Made by a program: the position numbers and the translations under genes
Assembly (NCBI GenBank): GCA_963710645.1
Contig: CAVQBD010000001.1
Location: 682,001 to 746,000, forward strand
From: FEB-10 sp963710645
GTDB lineage: Bacteria > Acidobacteriota > Thermoanaerobaculia > Thermoanaerobaculales > Sulfomarinibacteraceae
DNA: 64,000 nt
Direction of reading: 5' to 3'
The notes under the pieces: generated by a model
The model's input: only the letters and a program-made list of their open reading frames with translations
Told to the model about the DNA's origin: nothing
Databases searched by the model: none
In this document: positions 27,095-35,303 of the stretch, piece after piece
Layout of the letters: each line of letters starts with the position of its first letter
Numbering within the stretch: position 1 is the stretch's first letter

Positions 27095-29005
27095 TCACTC
27101 TTCCGCAGGCGGCCAACCTGGATCACCAGGGGTTCCGCTGTGGCCGGGAACGAATCTCCGGCAGCTCGAGACGTTGAAGATCTCCAAGCCGCCCCACCCT
27201 TCGGCCACATAGACGAGTTCCCCGGATACCGCGACACCCTGGGCTCTCCCCGGTGTGGCGTAGAGTCCCACTTCCATGGGTGAGGGCGGGGAGCTGACAT
27301 CAAGCACCTGCAAAGCCCCCATCCCCACGTATGCTCTGTTCCCGGATGCCGCGACGCCCAGGGCATTCCCTGGCCTTTCGCTGAATCCAACCTCGATCGG
27401 TGAGGAGGGCGTGCTCACGTCGATGATCCGCAGGCCGCCGGGGCCGCCGGTCGCGACGTAGACGTAGCTGCCGGCGACGGCCACCCCGTTTGCGTATCCC
27501 CAGACATCCAAGTTCTCGATGAACCCCACCTCAACAGGGCTCGCGGGGTTGGAGACATCGATCACGCGTAGACCAGCCCGCTTGTCCGCCACGAAGGCGT
27601 AGCAGTCGGTGACGGCCACGCCCAGCGCGTCCCCCGGGGTGCCGATGAATCCCACCTCGATGGGGTTCGCCGGGGTCGCGACATCGATCACCCGCAGGCC
27701 TGAATCGCCGTCGGCGACGAAGGCGTAGCTTCCGTCAACGGCCACGCCCAGCGCGTCCCCCGGGGTGCCGATGAAACCCACCTCGATGGGATTGTCGGGC
27801 GCGGAGACGTCGATCACCCGCAGACCGTCATCGTAGTCCGCGACGAGGGCATGGGTGCCCGAGACCGCCACTCCGGAGGCGAGCCCCTCGGTGTCGAAGA
27901 AGCCAACCTCGATAGGGCTGACGGGATTCGAGACATCGATAATCCGCAGGCCGGAGGGGTTTGCCGCGATGAAGGCATAGCTGTCGGTGACGGCCACGTT
28001 TCTGGCGTATCCCCGGGTGGGGAAGAAGCCGGCCTCGACGGGGTTCGTGGGCGTGGAGACGTCGATCACCCCGAGTCCGGTCTCGTCTGTTACATAGATG
28101 TAGGACTCGGAGACGGCGAGGCCCCAGGCGGCCGCCGGAGTATTGACAGAACTCACTTCGATGGGGTTCGCGGGCGTGGATACATCGATCACCCTCAGAC
28201 CGGAAGAGTCATCCGCAACATAAGCAAGGTCGCCGGAAACGGCCACGTCCCAGGCAAACCCGGGAGTGTCGTAAAATCCAACCTCGATTGGGTTCGAGGG
28301 CATCGAGACGTCAATCACCCGCAGGCCGTCAAGATCGCTCGCGACATAGACGTAGTTGCCGGCGAGGGCAACATCCCATACGCCTCCTGGGGTGTCGACG
28401 AAACCCACCTCGAACGGGCTTGCGGGCGTCGAGACGTCAATCACACGCAGGCCGCCGTAGCCATCCGCGATGTAGGCGTAGCTGCCGGCGATGGCCACTG
28501 CGGAGGCGTTCCCGGGGGTGTCGACAAACCCCACCTCGATCGGCCTCGCCGGCGTGGACACGTCGATGATCCGTAGGCCAGATGAGCCACCTGCGACGTA
28601 GGCGTAGCTGCCGGCGACGGCCACTCCATTGGCGGCCCCTGGGGTCTCGGAGAAGCCCACTTCGATTGGGCTCGCCGGCGTGGACACGTCGATAATCCGC
28701 AGGCCGGCCGAGCCGTTCGCGACGTACGCGTAACTTCCGGTGACGGCCACGCCCATTGGGACATCGTGCAGGGCAACTTCACCGACGACCAGGAACGCGG
28801 CTGGGTCCGAAACCTCGGCGACTGTCAGAACCATGCCGCTGCCGAAGAACGCGTAATCCCCTGATACCGCGACTGCCCAGGCCGGGCCGTACGGCCACCG
28901 TCCTACGGGCTCGGGGCACTCCTGCGTGATCGCCGGAACGGTGAGAACCCACCCAGCAATAACAAGGGCCGTCACGAGACGGGCCAATTCGATCTTGGTT
29001 TTCAT
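27095..29005 (-). CDS. Secreted LVIVD/beta-propeller-like repeat protein
   Basis: 636 residues with a signal peptide (ALVIAGWVLTVPAIT). The mature part has about 13 copies of a roughly 42-residue unit of the form IDVSTPASPIEVGF then VAVAGSYAYVA and GLRI, the LVIVD repeat. Such proteins are extracytoplasmic and probably form beta-propellers; function is unknown. Neighbouring repeats are very similar at DNA level (period about 126 bases), especially around 27600-27800, indicating recent unit duplication. The C-terminus (PGDPGWPPAEE) shows no sorting signal. GAGGAGC precedes the start. Confidence 0.85.
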   Translation of the reverse strand: MKTKIELARLVTALVIAGWVLTVPAITQECPEPVGRWPYGPAWAVAVSGDYAFFGSGMVLTVAEVSDPAAFLVVGEVALHDVPMGVAVTGSYAYVANGSAGLRIIDVSTPASPIEVGFSETPGAANGVAVAGSYAYVAGGSSGLRIIDVSTPARPIEVGFVDTPGNASAVAIAGSYAYIADGYGGLRVIDVSTPASPFEVGFVDTPGGVWDVALAGNYVYVASDLDGLRVIDVSMPSNPIEVGFYDTPGFAWDVAVSGDLAYVADDSSGLRVIDVSTPANPIEVSSVNTPAAAWGLAVSESYIYVTDETGLGVIDVSTPTNPVEAGFFPTRGYARNVAVTDSYAFIAANPSGLRIIDVSNPVSPIEVGFFDTEGLASGVAVSGTHALVADYDDGLRVIDVSAPDNPIEVGFIGTPGDALGVAVDGSYAFVADGDSGLRVIDVATPANPIEVGFIGTPGDALGVAVTDCYAFVADKRAGLRVIDVSNPASPVEVGFIENLDVWGYANGVAVAGSYVYVATGGPGGLRIIDVSTPSSPIEVGFSERPGNALGVAASGNRAYVGMGALQVLDVSSPPSPMEVGLYATPGRAQGVAVSGELVYVAEGWGGLEIFNVSSCRRFVPGHSGTPGDPGWPPAEE

Positions 29006-29155
29006 GCGGTGCTCCTCTTGATACCAAGATAGGTCCGGGCCGTTCGCAGCGCAAGGCGGTGGGTGAGGGGCCGTTCAAGGTGAAGGTAACGGGCGGGGTC
29101 TCGGGTCGCCCTCTCTCCACACCTTCTACACTATCTACACCGGGCGGGATGGCGG

Positions 29156-29179
29156 TAGAATAGACACGGAGGCTCCTCC
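29156..29179 (+). promoter_or_regulatory. -10 element and palindromic ribosome-binding site before hicB
   Basis: A -10-like TAGAAT is at 29156-29161. The Shine-Dalgarno GGAGG (29168-29172) is immediately followed by CT and its complement CCTCC (29175-29179), which touches the ATG at 29180. The inverted repeat could serve as an operator for the HicB DNA-binding antitoxin or could mask the ribosome-binding site. No clear -35 is seen. Confidence 0.4.
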
Positions 29180-29377
29180 ATGAAATACAAGGTGGCCGTA
29201 CATCCAGATGACGACGGGTTTGCCGTCTCCGTACCTGGCTTGCCGGGCTGCTGGTCTCAAGGCGATTCCGAACAGGAGGCTCTGGCCAACATCGAAATCG
29301 CCATCCGTGAGTACCTCGAGGTCGTGGGAGAGCTCCTCGAAGGGGCAACGGTTCACGAAATCGAAATCGCAGTCTAA
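29180..29377 (+). CDS. hicB: HicB-family antitoxin
   Basis: 65 residues. The partial RNase-H fold of HicB is recognised from YKVAVHPDDDGFAVSVPGLP, GCWSQGDSEQEALANIEIAI and the closing REYLEVVGELL. This is the short form without a DNA-binding C-terminal domain. It precedes the toxin by 2 bases; the antitoxin-first order is one of the common arrangements. It would neutralise the HicA mRNA interferase. Confidence 0.85.
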   Translation: MKYKVAVHPDDDGFAVSVPGLPGCWSQGDSEQEALANIEIAIREYLEVVGELLEGATVHEIEIAV

Positions 29378-29379
29378 TC

Positions 29380-29592
29380 GTGCCTCGCATCCCCGGAGTC
29401 AACCATCTCGACGGCGTGCGCGCGTTCAGGAAGGCAGGATTCCGAATCGCTCGTCAGGGCAAGCACATCGTTATGACCAACGACACTCGAATTCTCACCA
29501 TACCCCGCCACAACCCGGTCAACGCTTTCACCATGGGTGGAATCGTACGCGACGCGGGATTGACACCAGAGGAGTTTCGAAAACTCCTGTGA
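29380..29592 (+). CDS. hicA: HicA-family toxin
   Basis: 70 residues with a double-stranded-RNA-binding-like fold: a first helix (GVNHLDGVRAFRKAGFRIAR), then QGKHIVMTN containing the presumed catalytic histidine of HicA, and a C-terminal GGIVRDAGLTPEEFRKLL typical of the family. HicA toxins cleave mRNA. The canonical GSHH is reduced to QGKH, so activity is likely but unproven. GTG start at 29380, two bases after hicB. Confidence 0.85.
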   Translation: MPRIPGVNHLDGVRAFRKAGFRIARQGKHIVMTNDTRILTIPRHNPVNAFTMGGIVRDAGLTPEEFRKLL

Positions 29593-30130
29593 CGCGCGGC
29601 TCCGCGTGTCGGTGCCTTGCACCGGCCGGCGCGTTCGCTTCGATTCACCGATTCCATCGCGCCCATCTCCCCGTGGCGCTCCCCGCGGTTACTCGCGGCC
29701 GGTGGCCGCGGTGACCAGCCGTCACCAGCGGGTGGCCGTAAGGCCTCTGATCCTGCTTACAGGATCGGACATGGCCGCCGCACACGGCCACGGCCACAAC
29801 CGCTGCCGCCGGCAGGTTGCCACCCCTGACACTTTTTGGGCTAGCAGACGCTCAATGCCTCCACGCACTGGTCCCGAAAGAGTCAGAAGTGGCACGCCCG
29901 GTCGTCGAGCGAAGGCAGGCAGGACAATGCTCCACAATGGTGCTTCGGGCGGGTGGGTGGGAACGTTTAACGTTTGGTTCATCCGGATTTCCGTGAGATG
30001 GGCAGTGGTTGAATTTGAAATGAGAAATGAGAAATGTGATATTCGAGATGTTCCATCGCACCGACCTCGTGTGCAGTGGTGGAGTCCATCCGGCGACAGC
30101 AGCCAGAATATCTGCTGCGAGGAGCCCCAA
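29593..30130. repeat. Mosaic intergenic repeats with hairpin element
   Basis: Contains GGTGCCTTGCACCGG at about 29612, the conserved block ending CGCGCCCATCTCCCCGTGG, a GC-rich segment 29692-29730 that is also present in reverse complement at about 42378-42420, and a hairpin whose left arm begins CTGACACTTTTTGGG near 29826 and right arm CCCGAAAGAGTCAG near 29873, closed by GTGGCACGCCC. Heptamers follow: AACGTTT twice at 29962-29975 and GAAATGA-type five times at 30017-30051. No supportable gene. Confidence 0.8.
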
Positions 30131-30505
30131 TCAGCACTTTGGGTTGAGCAAACGCCAGGTCATGGCACGGACTTGATCGAAGAGCTGCAGCGATGCGTTC
30201 GCGCGAGTGGAGTCTATCGCCCCAGCATGAACCAGGAGGCGAAGATGGCAATCCACCTCTTTCGCGGAGCCGTAGGCGATTCTCCAGTGATGGAACCGAT
30301 CCCGGCCCGTTCGGCCGTGTCCTTCCGCAATATTGGCGGGAACCGATGACGCCGATCTGATCACTTGATCGGCGAGGATCTTGACGGGCGCCGGCACTCG
30401 TTTGACGAGGGAGATGGCTTCCCCGGCAGCTTCGATGGCCTTGCCGTAGACGATGAGTTGGTTGCCTTGGCACGCGTCGATCATGATCACCTCCGGGTCG
30501 TCCAT
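30131..30505 (-). CDS. Four-helix-bundle protein (S23 / 23S-rRNA-intervening-sequence type)
   Basis: 124 residues. The family signature is clear: LVKRVPAPVKILADQVIRSA, SSVPANIAEGHGRTG and HHWRIAYGSAKEVDCHLRLL. These proteins form homopentameric four-helix bundles; their cellular role is unknown, and genes are often found as single mobile-looking units in intergenic DNA. The start codon lies inside a large inverted repeat (30484-30625). An alternative start is the ATG encoding MIDACQ seven codons later. Confidence 0.8.
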   Translation of the reverse strand: MDDPEVIMIDACQGNQLIVYGKAIEAAGEAISLVKRVPAPVKILADQVIRSASSVPANIAEGHGRTGRDRFHHWRIAYGSAKEVDCHLRLLVHAGAIDSTRANASLQLFDQVRAMTWRLLNPKC

Positions 30506-30625
30506 GAAACTCTCTCGACGTCGATCTGTCTCCGGATGTCAAGGGTCGTCCGACGACTTGTCTTGCCCTTGACATCCGGAGACAGATCGACGATTCCCTC
30601 CGAGCGAACGACCCGGAGGTGATCA
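30484..30625. repeat. Large two-part inverted repeat at the S23 gene start
   Basis: Inner arms 30519-30545 and 30566-30592 are perfectly complementary over 27 bases around a 20-base loop. Outer arms 30484-30501 and 30608-30625 are perfectly complementary over 18 bases. The two pairs are separated by unpaired stretches of 17 and 15 bases. The left outer arm encodes the first residues of the four-helix-bundle protein, so the right arm carries an inverted copy of that gene start. Confidence 0.95.
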
Positions 30626-31168
30626 CGATGCGCTCTGAGGAACAGCTATCAGCGGCAGTCGGCAGCGGCCGGGACAGGGACAGCAACCGACGTCCGGGGC
30701 AGATGGCAGTATCGGTGGACAGCGACCGCAACCCGGAGCAATCCCAGCTGATCACTGCCGCGGCCCCTGATCGCTGACGCAGCCGCCGATCACGGACGCT
30801 GTCCCTGATTGCCGTCGCTGCCCCTGCCGCCTGAATCCCCGCACGGAGACGGGCACGCAGAAACCCCACCTCACGATTCCCCGGATGAACCTAACGTCTA
30901 ACGTTCAACTTTCAACGACGGTGGAACCGCCCCTCGCGCGAATGCAGGCGAGACGCCTGCACCACAATGATGCTCCGGTACGACAAGGTGATTTCGACGC
31001 GCCATCTCCCCGTGGCGCTCCCCGCGGTTGCCACCCTTGACATTGTTCGGACCCACGTCTCAGGTCCATCAGGGATGAGGATCCGAACAATGTCAAAAGT
31101 GGCACGCCCGCCCGTCGCGTCCTCGAACGGTGCGCTATAATTCCGCCCCTGTGAGCTTGGGAGAGCGA
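30626..31168. repeat. Intergenic repeats upstream of miaB
   Basis: 30640-30840 is GC-rich with repeated GGGACAG/GCTGTCCC-type words but no gene. Heptamers CTAACGT and TCAACTT run at 30891-30918. A conserved block follows (GCAGGCGAGACGCCTGC, CCACAATGATG, TTTCGACGCGCCATCTCC, GCGCTCCCCGCGGTTGCC). The hairpin has perfect 15-base arms at 31037-31051 and 31082-31096, then GTGGCACGCCCGCCC. The miaB -10 element lies at 31136. Confidence 0.85.
31136..31141 (+). promoter_or_regulatory. Consensus -10 element before miaB
   Basis: A perfect TATAAT, directly downstream of the hairpin repeat. No good -35 hexamer is at 16-18 bases. An in-frame GTG lies 9 bases downstream at 31151 and the preferred ATG at 31169 has a GGGAGAG ribosome-binding site. 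Confidence 0.45.
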
Positions 31169-32512
31169 ATGAGATCCTATTTCATCGAAACCTGGGGCTG
31201 TCAGATGAACCATCACGACAGCGAACACCTCGAGGGCCAGCTGCGCGAGCAGGGTCTCGAGCCTGCCCAGGCTGCGTCCGAGGCGGATCTCGTGCTGCTC
31301 AATACCTGTTCGGTGCGGGACAAGCCGGTCCACAAGCTCGTCAGCAGGATCGGCGAGTTGGCCCTGTTCGAAAGGCCGCCGGTGATCGGGGTCTGCGGGT
31401 GTGTGGCCGAGCAGGAGGGGCAGCAACTCATGCGCCGGTCGAAGGCCGTTGGCTTCGTCCTCGGACCGGGCCAGGTGGAGCGCCTGGACGAGGCCCTGAG
31501 GGTTGTCCAACAGGGCGGCACCACCGTGCTCACCGGGTTTGACAGCGAGCGGGACTTCGGCCACCGGACAATCTTCCGCACCAGCTCCACCCGCGGTATG
31601 GTAACCGTTGTCGAGGGCTGCAACGAGTTCTGCACCTTCTGCATCGTGCCCTACACCCGTGGCCGCGAGGTCAGTAGGACGGTTGACGATGTGCTGACCG
31701 AGGTTCGTCGTCTGGCGAATGACGGATTGAAGGAAGTGGAGCTCCTTGGTCAGACCATCAACGCATACCGGTGCCCGGCCACCGGTGCGCCCTTTGCCGA
31801 TCTCTTGGAGGCGGTGGCGGCCGTGGACGGCCTGGAGAGGGTTCGGTTCATCACCTCCCATCCTCGCCATTTTGACGATGGGCTCATCGAGGTGTTGGCG
31901 CGCCACCCCAAGGTGTCCCGCTATCTCCATCTGCCGGTCCAGTCGGGCTCCAACGCGGTGCTGAAGCGGATGCACCGCCGCTACACCCGGGAGGAGTATC
32001 TGGATCTTCTGGCGCGGATCCGAGCCCGCGTTCCCGACATCAATCTGTCCACCGACGCCATCGTCGGTTTTCCCGGAGAGACCGAGGAGGACTTCCAGTT
32101 GACGCTGGATCTGATCGAGGAGGCCCGTTTCGGCCAGGTCTTTGCTTTCGCCTTCTCGCCTCGTCCAAAGACCCCGGCGGCCCGTTACGGTGGAAAAGTC
32201 AGCGAGATCGACAAGAAGACGCGACTCCACCGTCTCTTCGATCTGTCGGATCGGATTTCCAAGGAGCTCAACCTGGAGTTGCTGGGAACGGCGGTACCGG
32301 TGCTCATCGACGGCGAGAGTCGGCGGAACACCGATGCCTGGCAGGGGAGGGGAGAGGACAACCGGGTGGTGAACTTCCCGAAGACCGGAGCCGAAACCGT
32401 GGGAGATGTGGTCGAGGTGGAGATTCTGCGAGCCAACGCTCACTCGCTGGTGGGTGAACGCGCCGGTGCGAGGCCGGGTTTGGGCCCGTTGCCGATCCGC
32501 CAGACGTCTTGA
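31169..32512 (+). CDS. miaB: tRNA-2-methylthio-N6-dimethylallyladenosine synthase MiaB
   Basis: Radical-SAM methylthiotransferase that modifies A37 of tRNAs. 447 residues. The N-terminal MTTase domain has WGCQMNHHDSE, LLNTCSVRDKP and GVCGCVAEQEG; the radical-SAM motif is CNEFCTFCIVPYTRG. A TRAM domain closes the protein. The sequence WGCQMN and FCIVPYTRGREVSR separates MiaB from RimO. The start follows a Shine-Dalgarno; GTG at 31151 is possible if translation is leaderless. Confidence 0.95.
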   Translation: MRSYFIETWGCQMNHHDSEHLEGQLREQGLEPAQAASEADLVLLNTCSVRDKPVHKLVSRIGELALFERPPVIGVCGCVAEQEGQQLMRRSKAVGFVLGPGQVERLDEALRVVQQGGTTVLTGFDSERDFGHRTIFRTSSTRGMVTVVEGCNEFCTFCIVPYTRGREVSRTVDDVLTEVRRLANDGLKEVELLGQTINAYRCPATGAPFADLLEAVAAVDGLERVRFITSHPRHFDDGLIEVLARHPKVSRYLHLPVQSGSNAVLKRMHRRYTREEYLDLLARIRARVPDINLSTDAIVGFPGETEEDFQLTLDLIEEARFGQVFAFAFSPRPKTPAARYGGKVSEIDKKTRLHRLFDLSDRISKELNLELLGTAVPVLIDGESRRNTDAWQGRGEDNRVVNFPKTGAETVGDVVEVEILRANAHSLVGERAGARPGLGPLPIRQTS

Positions 32513-32543
32513 CAAGGCCGCACGCGACGGACACATTGTGAAT

Positions 32544-33044
32544 ATGACGGACACGGAAAAGCGCCGTTCACCCGTGAGGATGAATGTTCGGGCCCTGGTC
32601 ATGGACCCGGTGAGCAACATGCCTGTCGTGATCCTCGAACAGCCTGAAGAAAACGCCTTTCTGCCGATCTGGATCGGAGTGTGCGAGGCCAACGCCATCG
32701 CCCTGGTGCTCGAAGGCATCAAAACGCCCCGACCCATGACCCACGACCTGGTTCTGTCTCTGCTGGACGCCGCAGGCTTTTCCGTGGACCACGTCCACAT
32801 CCATTCGCTCGCTGACAGCGTATTCCTCGCCTCGATTCGGCTGGTGGCCGCCAACGGCGAGACCCGAGACGTGGACTCGCGACCGTCGGACGCCCTGGCC
32901 ATAGCTCTGCGCAGCGACGCTGATGTGCTGGTGGATCCCGAGGTGCTGGCAAAAGCCGTGGTGGCGGAGATCAACAAGGAAGAGGCGGTCAAGACGATTC
33001 TGGAAAAACTCCGGCCGGAGGATCTGGGCGAGTACGAGATGTGA
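32544..33044 (+). CDS. Bifunctional nuclease domain (DUF151) protein
   Basis: 166 residues. The DUF151/BFN domain is identified by MPVVILEQPEENAFLPIWIG, EANAIALVLEGIKTPRPMTH and SRPSDALAIALRSDADVLVD. Plant and bacterial relatives have RNase and DNase activity. A perfect TTGACA at 32509-32514 overlapping the miaB stop hints at its own promoter, but the -10 (CACATT at 32532) is poor. GTG at 32538 is an alternative start. Confidence 0.88.
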   Translation: MTDTEKRRSPVRMNVRALVMDPVSNMPVVILEQPEENAFLPIWIGVCEANAIALVLEGIKTPRPMTHDLVLSLLDAAGFSVDHVHIHSLADSVFLASIRLVAANGETRDVDSRPSDALAIALRSDADVLVDPEVLAKAVVAEINKEEAVKTILEKLRPEDLGEYEM

Positions 33045-33685
33045 GGGCCCCGCCCACCCGGGGCGCCTTTGTGGAGGGGCCGTCTCGGCTGCAGGACGGA
33101 CAAAAAATCTGAATTTTGAATTTTGAATTCCCCCGCCCACCCCGGGGAAGGGGAGGGAGGGCGGGAAGTCAGAATTGAGAATTTAGAACTGAGAATTTTG
33201 GAGTTCATCGGTTTGCCGGCGAGACGCGTGCGCCACAATGATGCACCGGTACGGCAAGGTGATTTCGATGCGCCCATATCCCCACCGCGCTCCCCGAGGG
33301 AGCCACCCTCGTATTCCGATCTCCATGTCGGTGCCAGGCACCGCCGCAGATGTATCGATTTCGTGCTCCGATGCGATTTCGACGGTGCCTGGCACCGGGT
33401 GAGCGCGTTCGCGGCGCGCGTGAGGACGGCACGCCCGCCCGTCGCGCCCTCGAACACTCCGAAAGGGTGGGCGGGAACGTTTAACGTTTAACGTTTAACG
33501 TTCAACGTTGAACTTTCGACTTTGGACTTTCAACTTTCGACTTTGGACTTTCAACTTTCGACGACGGTGCAACCGCCTATCGCGCGAAAGCAGGGGGGAA
33601 GGTTGAGACCCCAATCACACCCTCAAAATTGACACCCTTTCGCAGGCACCCCTATAGTTGTCGCTCGACCGGAGGTCCCGAAGAG
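33045..33685. repeat. Repeat-rich intergenic region upstream of parA
   Basis: TGAATTT occurs three times at 33110-33130, AGAATTT-type four times at 33171-33198, and a long drifting array of 12 heptamers covers 33476-33559 (AACGTTT changing to AACTTTC and GACTTTG). A G-rich tract with five G-runs is at 33144-33165. The palindromic element bounded by GGTGCCAGGCACC and GGTGCCTGGCACC lies at about 33333-33399, inside a conserved block (GGCGAGACGCGTGC, CCACAATGATGC, GATTTCGATGCGCCC). It ends with the parA promoter. Confidence 0.88.
33629..33658 (+). promoter_or_regulatory. Promoter for parAB
   Basis: Perfect -35 TTGACA at 33629-33634, 18-base spacer and TATAGT at 33653-33658. The expected start point is about 20 bases before the ATG at 33686, with GGAGG at 33671-33675 as ribosome-binding site. 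Confidence 0.7.
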
Positions 33686-34447
33686 ATGATCATCGCCATC
33701 ACGAACCAGAAGGGCGGAGTGGGGAAGACCACCACAGCCATCAACCTTGCCGCCGGTCTGGCTCAGAAAAGCCTGAATACACTGTTGATCGACCTCGACC
33801 CCCAAGCAAACTCCACCATGTCATTCGTGGATCTCGGCTCCATCGACGGCAACATGTTCGACGTCATGCGCGGCGCCGTGCCCCTGGCCGACGTGATCAT
33901 AGAGGGCAATCGCGAACACCTCTGGGTCGCACCGTCGCGGATCGCCATGGCCAAGCTCGAGGTTTCCATGATGGGGGAGTTGGACGCCCCCTACCGGCTC
34001 AACGACGCTCTGGACCGGTTGGAGGTTGAATTCGATGCCATCATCATCGACACACCGCCCACCCTCGGTCTCTCGACGGTAAATGCCCTGGTGGCCGCCA
34101 GTCACGTGTTGGTGCCCATCCAGTCGTCCTATTTCGCCCTGGAAGGCACCGACGACCTGCTGGAGACCATCGACAAAATCAAGGCCCGCCCCAACACCGA
34201 GCTGCAGCTCCTCGGCATTCTGGTCACCATGTTCGATCGCCGCACTATTTTGTCCAGGCAGGTTTTAGAGGAGATCAAGAACGTCTTCGGTCCCCTCGTC
34301 TTCGACACGCTGATCACGAAGTCGGTGCGACTCGAGGAGGCGCCCGCTCACCAGCTCAGCATCTTCGATCACGCGCCCAGGTCCAGCGGCGCTTATGAGT
34401 ACTATCGCCTGTGCGAGGAGGTCCTCCAGCGTGTCGGATCAGAGTAA
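33686..34447 (+). CDS. parA: Chromosome-partitioning ATPase ParA (Soj)
   Basis: 253 residues. Deviant Walker A NQKGGVGKTTTAINLA at the very N-terminus, LIDLDPQANST, and the Walker B-like IIIDTPPTLGLSTVNAL mark a ParA/MinD-type ATPase lacking an N-terminal DNA-binding domain, as in chromosomal Soj. It forms nucleoid-bound dimers that move ParB-parS complexes. parB overlaps its end by 17 bases. Confidence 0.94.
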   Translation: MIIAITNQKGGVGKTTTAINLAAGLAQKSLNTLLIDLDPQANSTMSFVDLGSIDGNMFDVMRGAVPLADVIIEGNREHLWVAPSRIAMAKLEVSMMGELDAPYRLNDALDRLEVEFDAIIIDTPPTLGLSTVNALVAASHVLVPIQSSYFALEGTDDLLETIDKIKARPNTELQLLGILVTMFDRRTILSRQVLEEIKNVFGPLVFDTLITKSVRLEEAPAHQLSIFDHAPRSSGAYEYYRLCEEVLQRVGSE

Positions 34448-35303
34448 GCCAAAGGCCGGTCTGCCGTCCAAGCGGAAGATGCGCCATGACCGACACTTTG
34501 TCGACGAATTGGCGCAGCGAATGGGGGAGGGCATCGGTCGAATGGTGCGCGTTACCTCCGTCACGAGCAACCACGATCAGCCCCGCACGACCCTGGGAGA
34601 CCTCTCGGATCTGATCAACAGCATCGAAAAACACGGGATCCTCGAGCCGCTCCTGGTGCGCCGTCGAAACGGCGGCTACGAACTCGTTTCGGGAGAGCGC
34701 CGTTTTCATGCGGCCATGCAGGTGGGTCTCACAGAGGTGCCGTGCATCGAACTGACGGTGAGTGATGAGCACGCTTTGGAGATCGCCCTGGTTGAGAATC
34801 TCCAGCGACAGGATCTCAATCCATTCGAGGAGGCCGAAGGCTTTCTGACCCTCATCGACAAGTACGGCTACACCCACGAGCAGGTGGCCGAGGCGGTGGG
34901 GCGATCGCGGGTGACCGTGACCGAAACCGTCAAGATCCTGAAACTCCCTGAAACCGTACGCGAGGCGTGTCGGCACGCCGACATTCAAGCCAAGGGAATT
35001 CTGCTGGAGCTTTCCAAGGCGCCCAACGAGGCGGCCATGCTCCAGCTGGTGGAGGAAATTGTTGCCCACCGATTCGACCGCGACGCGATCAGACAGCGCC
35101 GTCAGCAGCTGGCCGCGGAGGCCGCCGGTGCGCCACCGGTGCCGGCGGAGAACCAACTCAAGCCCTTCACCCTGAGGTTCAAGAGCCCGGACCGCGTCTT
35201 CAGCCTGTCTTTGTCATTCCGAACCGAGACCGAACCGGACCGCAAGCAGGTGATCCGCGCGCTCGAAACCATCCTCGACGATCTCAGACATCACGAAGAC
35301 TGA
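34431..35303 (+). CDS. parB: Chromosome-partitioning protein ParB (Spo0J)
   Basis: 290 residues. The CTPase/ParB domain has LVSGERRFHAAMQVGL and ALVENLQRQDLNPFEEAEGF; the helix-turn-helix is YTHEQVAEAVGRSRVTVTET. The C-terminal dimerisation segment is present. The GTG start at 34431 is preceded by AGGAGG at 34416-34421 inside parA, so translation is coupled. No canonical parS sequence was found by eye in this window. Confidence 0.93.
   Translation: MSDQSKPKAGLPSKRKMRHDRHFVDELAQRMGEGIGRMVRVTSVTSNHDQPRTTLGDLSDLINSIEKHGILEPLLVRRRNGGYELVSGERRFHAAMQVGLTEVPCIELTVSDEHALEIALVENLQRQDLNPFEEAEGFLTLIDKYGYTHEQVAEAVGRSRVTVTETVKILKLPETVREACRHADIQAKGILLELSKAPNEAAMLQLVEEIVAHRFDRDAIRQRRQQLAAEAAGAPPVPAENQLKPFTLRFKSPDRVFSLSLSFRTETEPDRKQVIRALETILDDLRHHED

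Noticed and set aside
29606..30349. Plus-strand frame of 247 codons after hicA
   Set aside because: It is composed of the intergenic repeat blocks and heptamers and resembles no protein family.
30905..33457. 850-codon open frame on the minus strand
   Set aside because: It is antisense to miaB and the DUF151 gene and runs through repeats; openness is due to high GC, and it has no recognisable domain.
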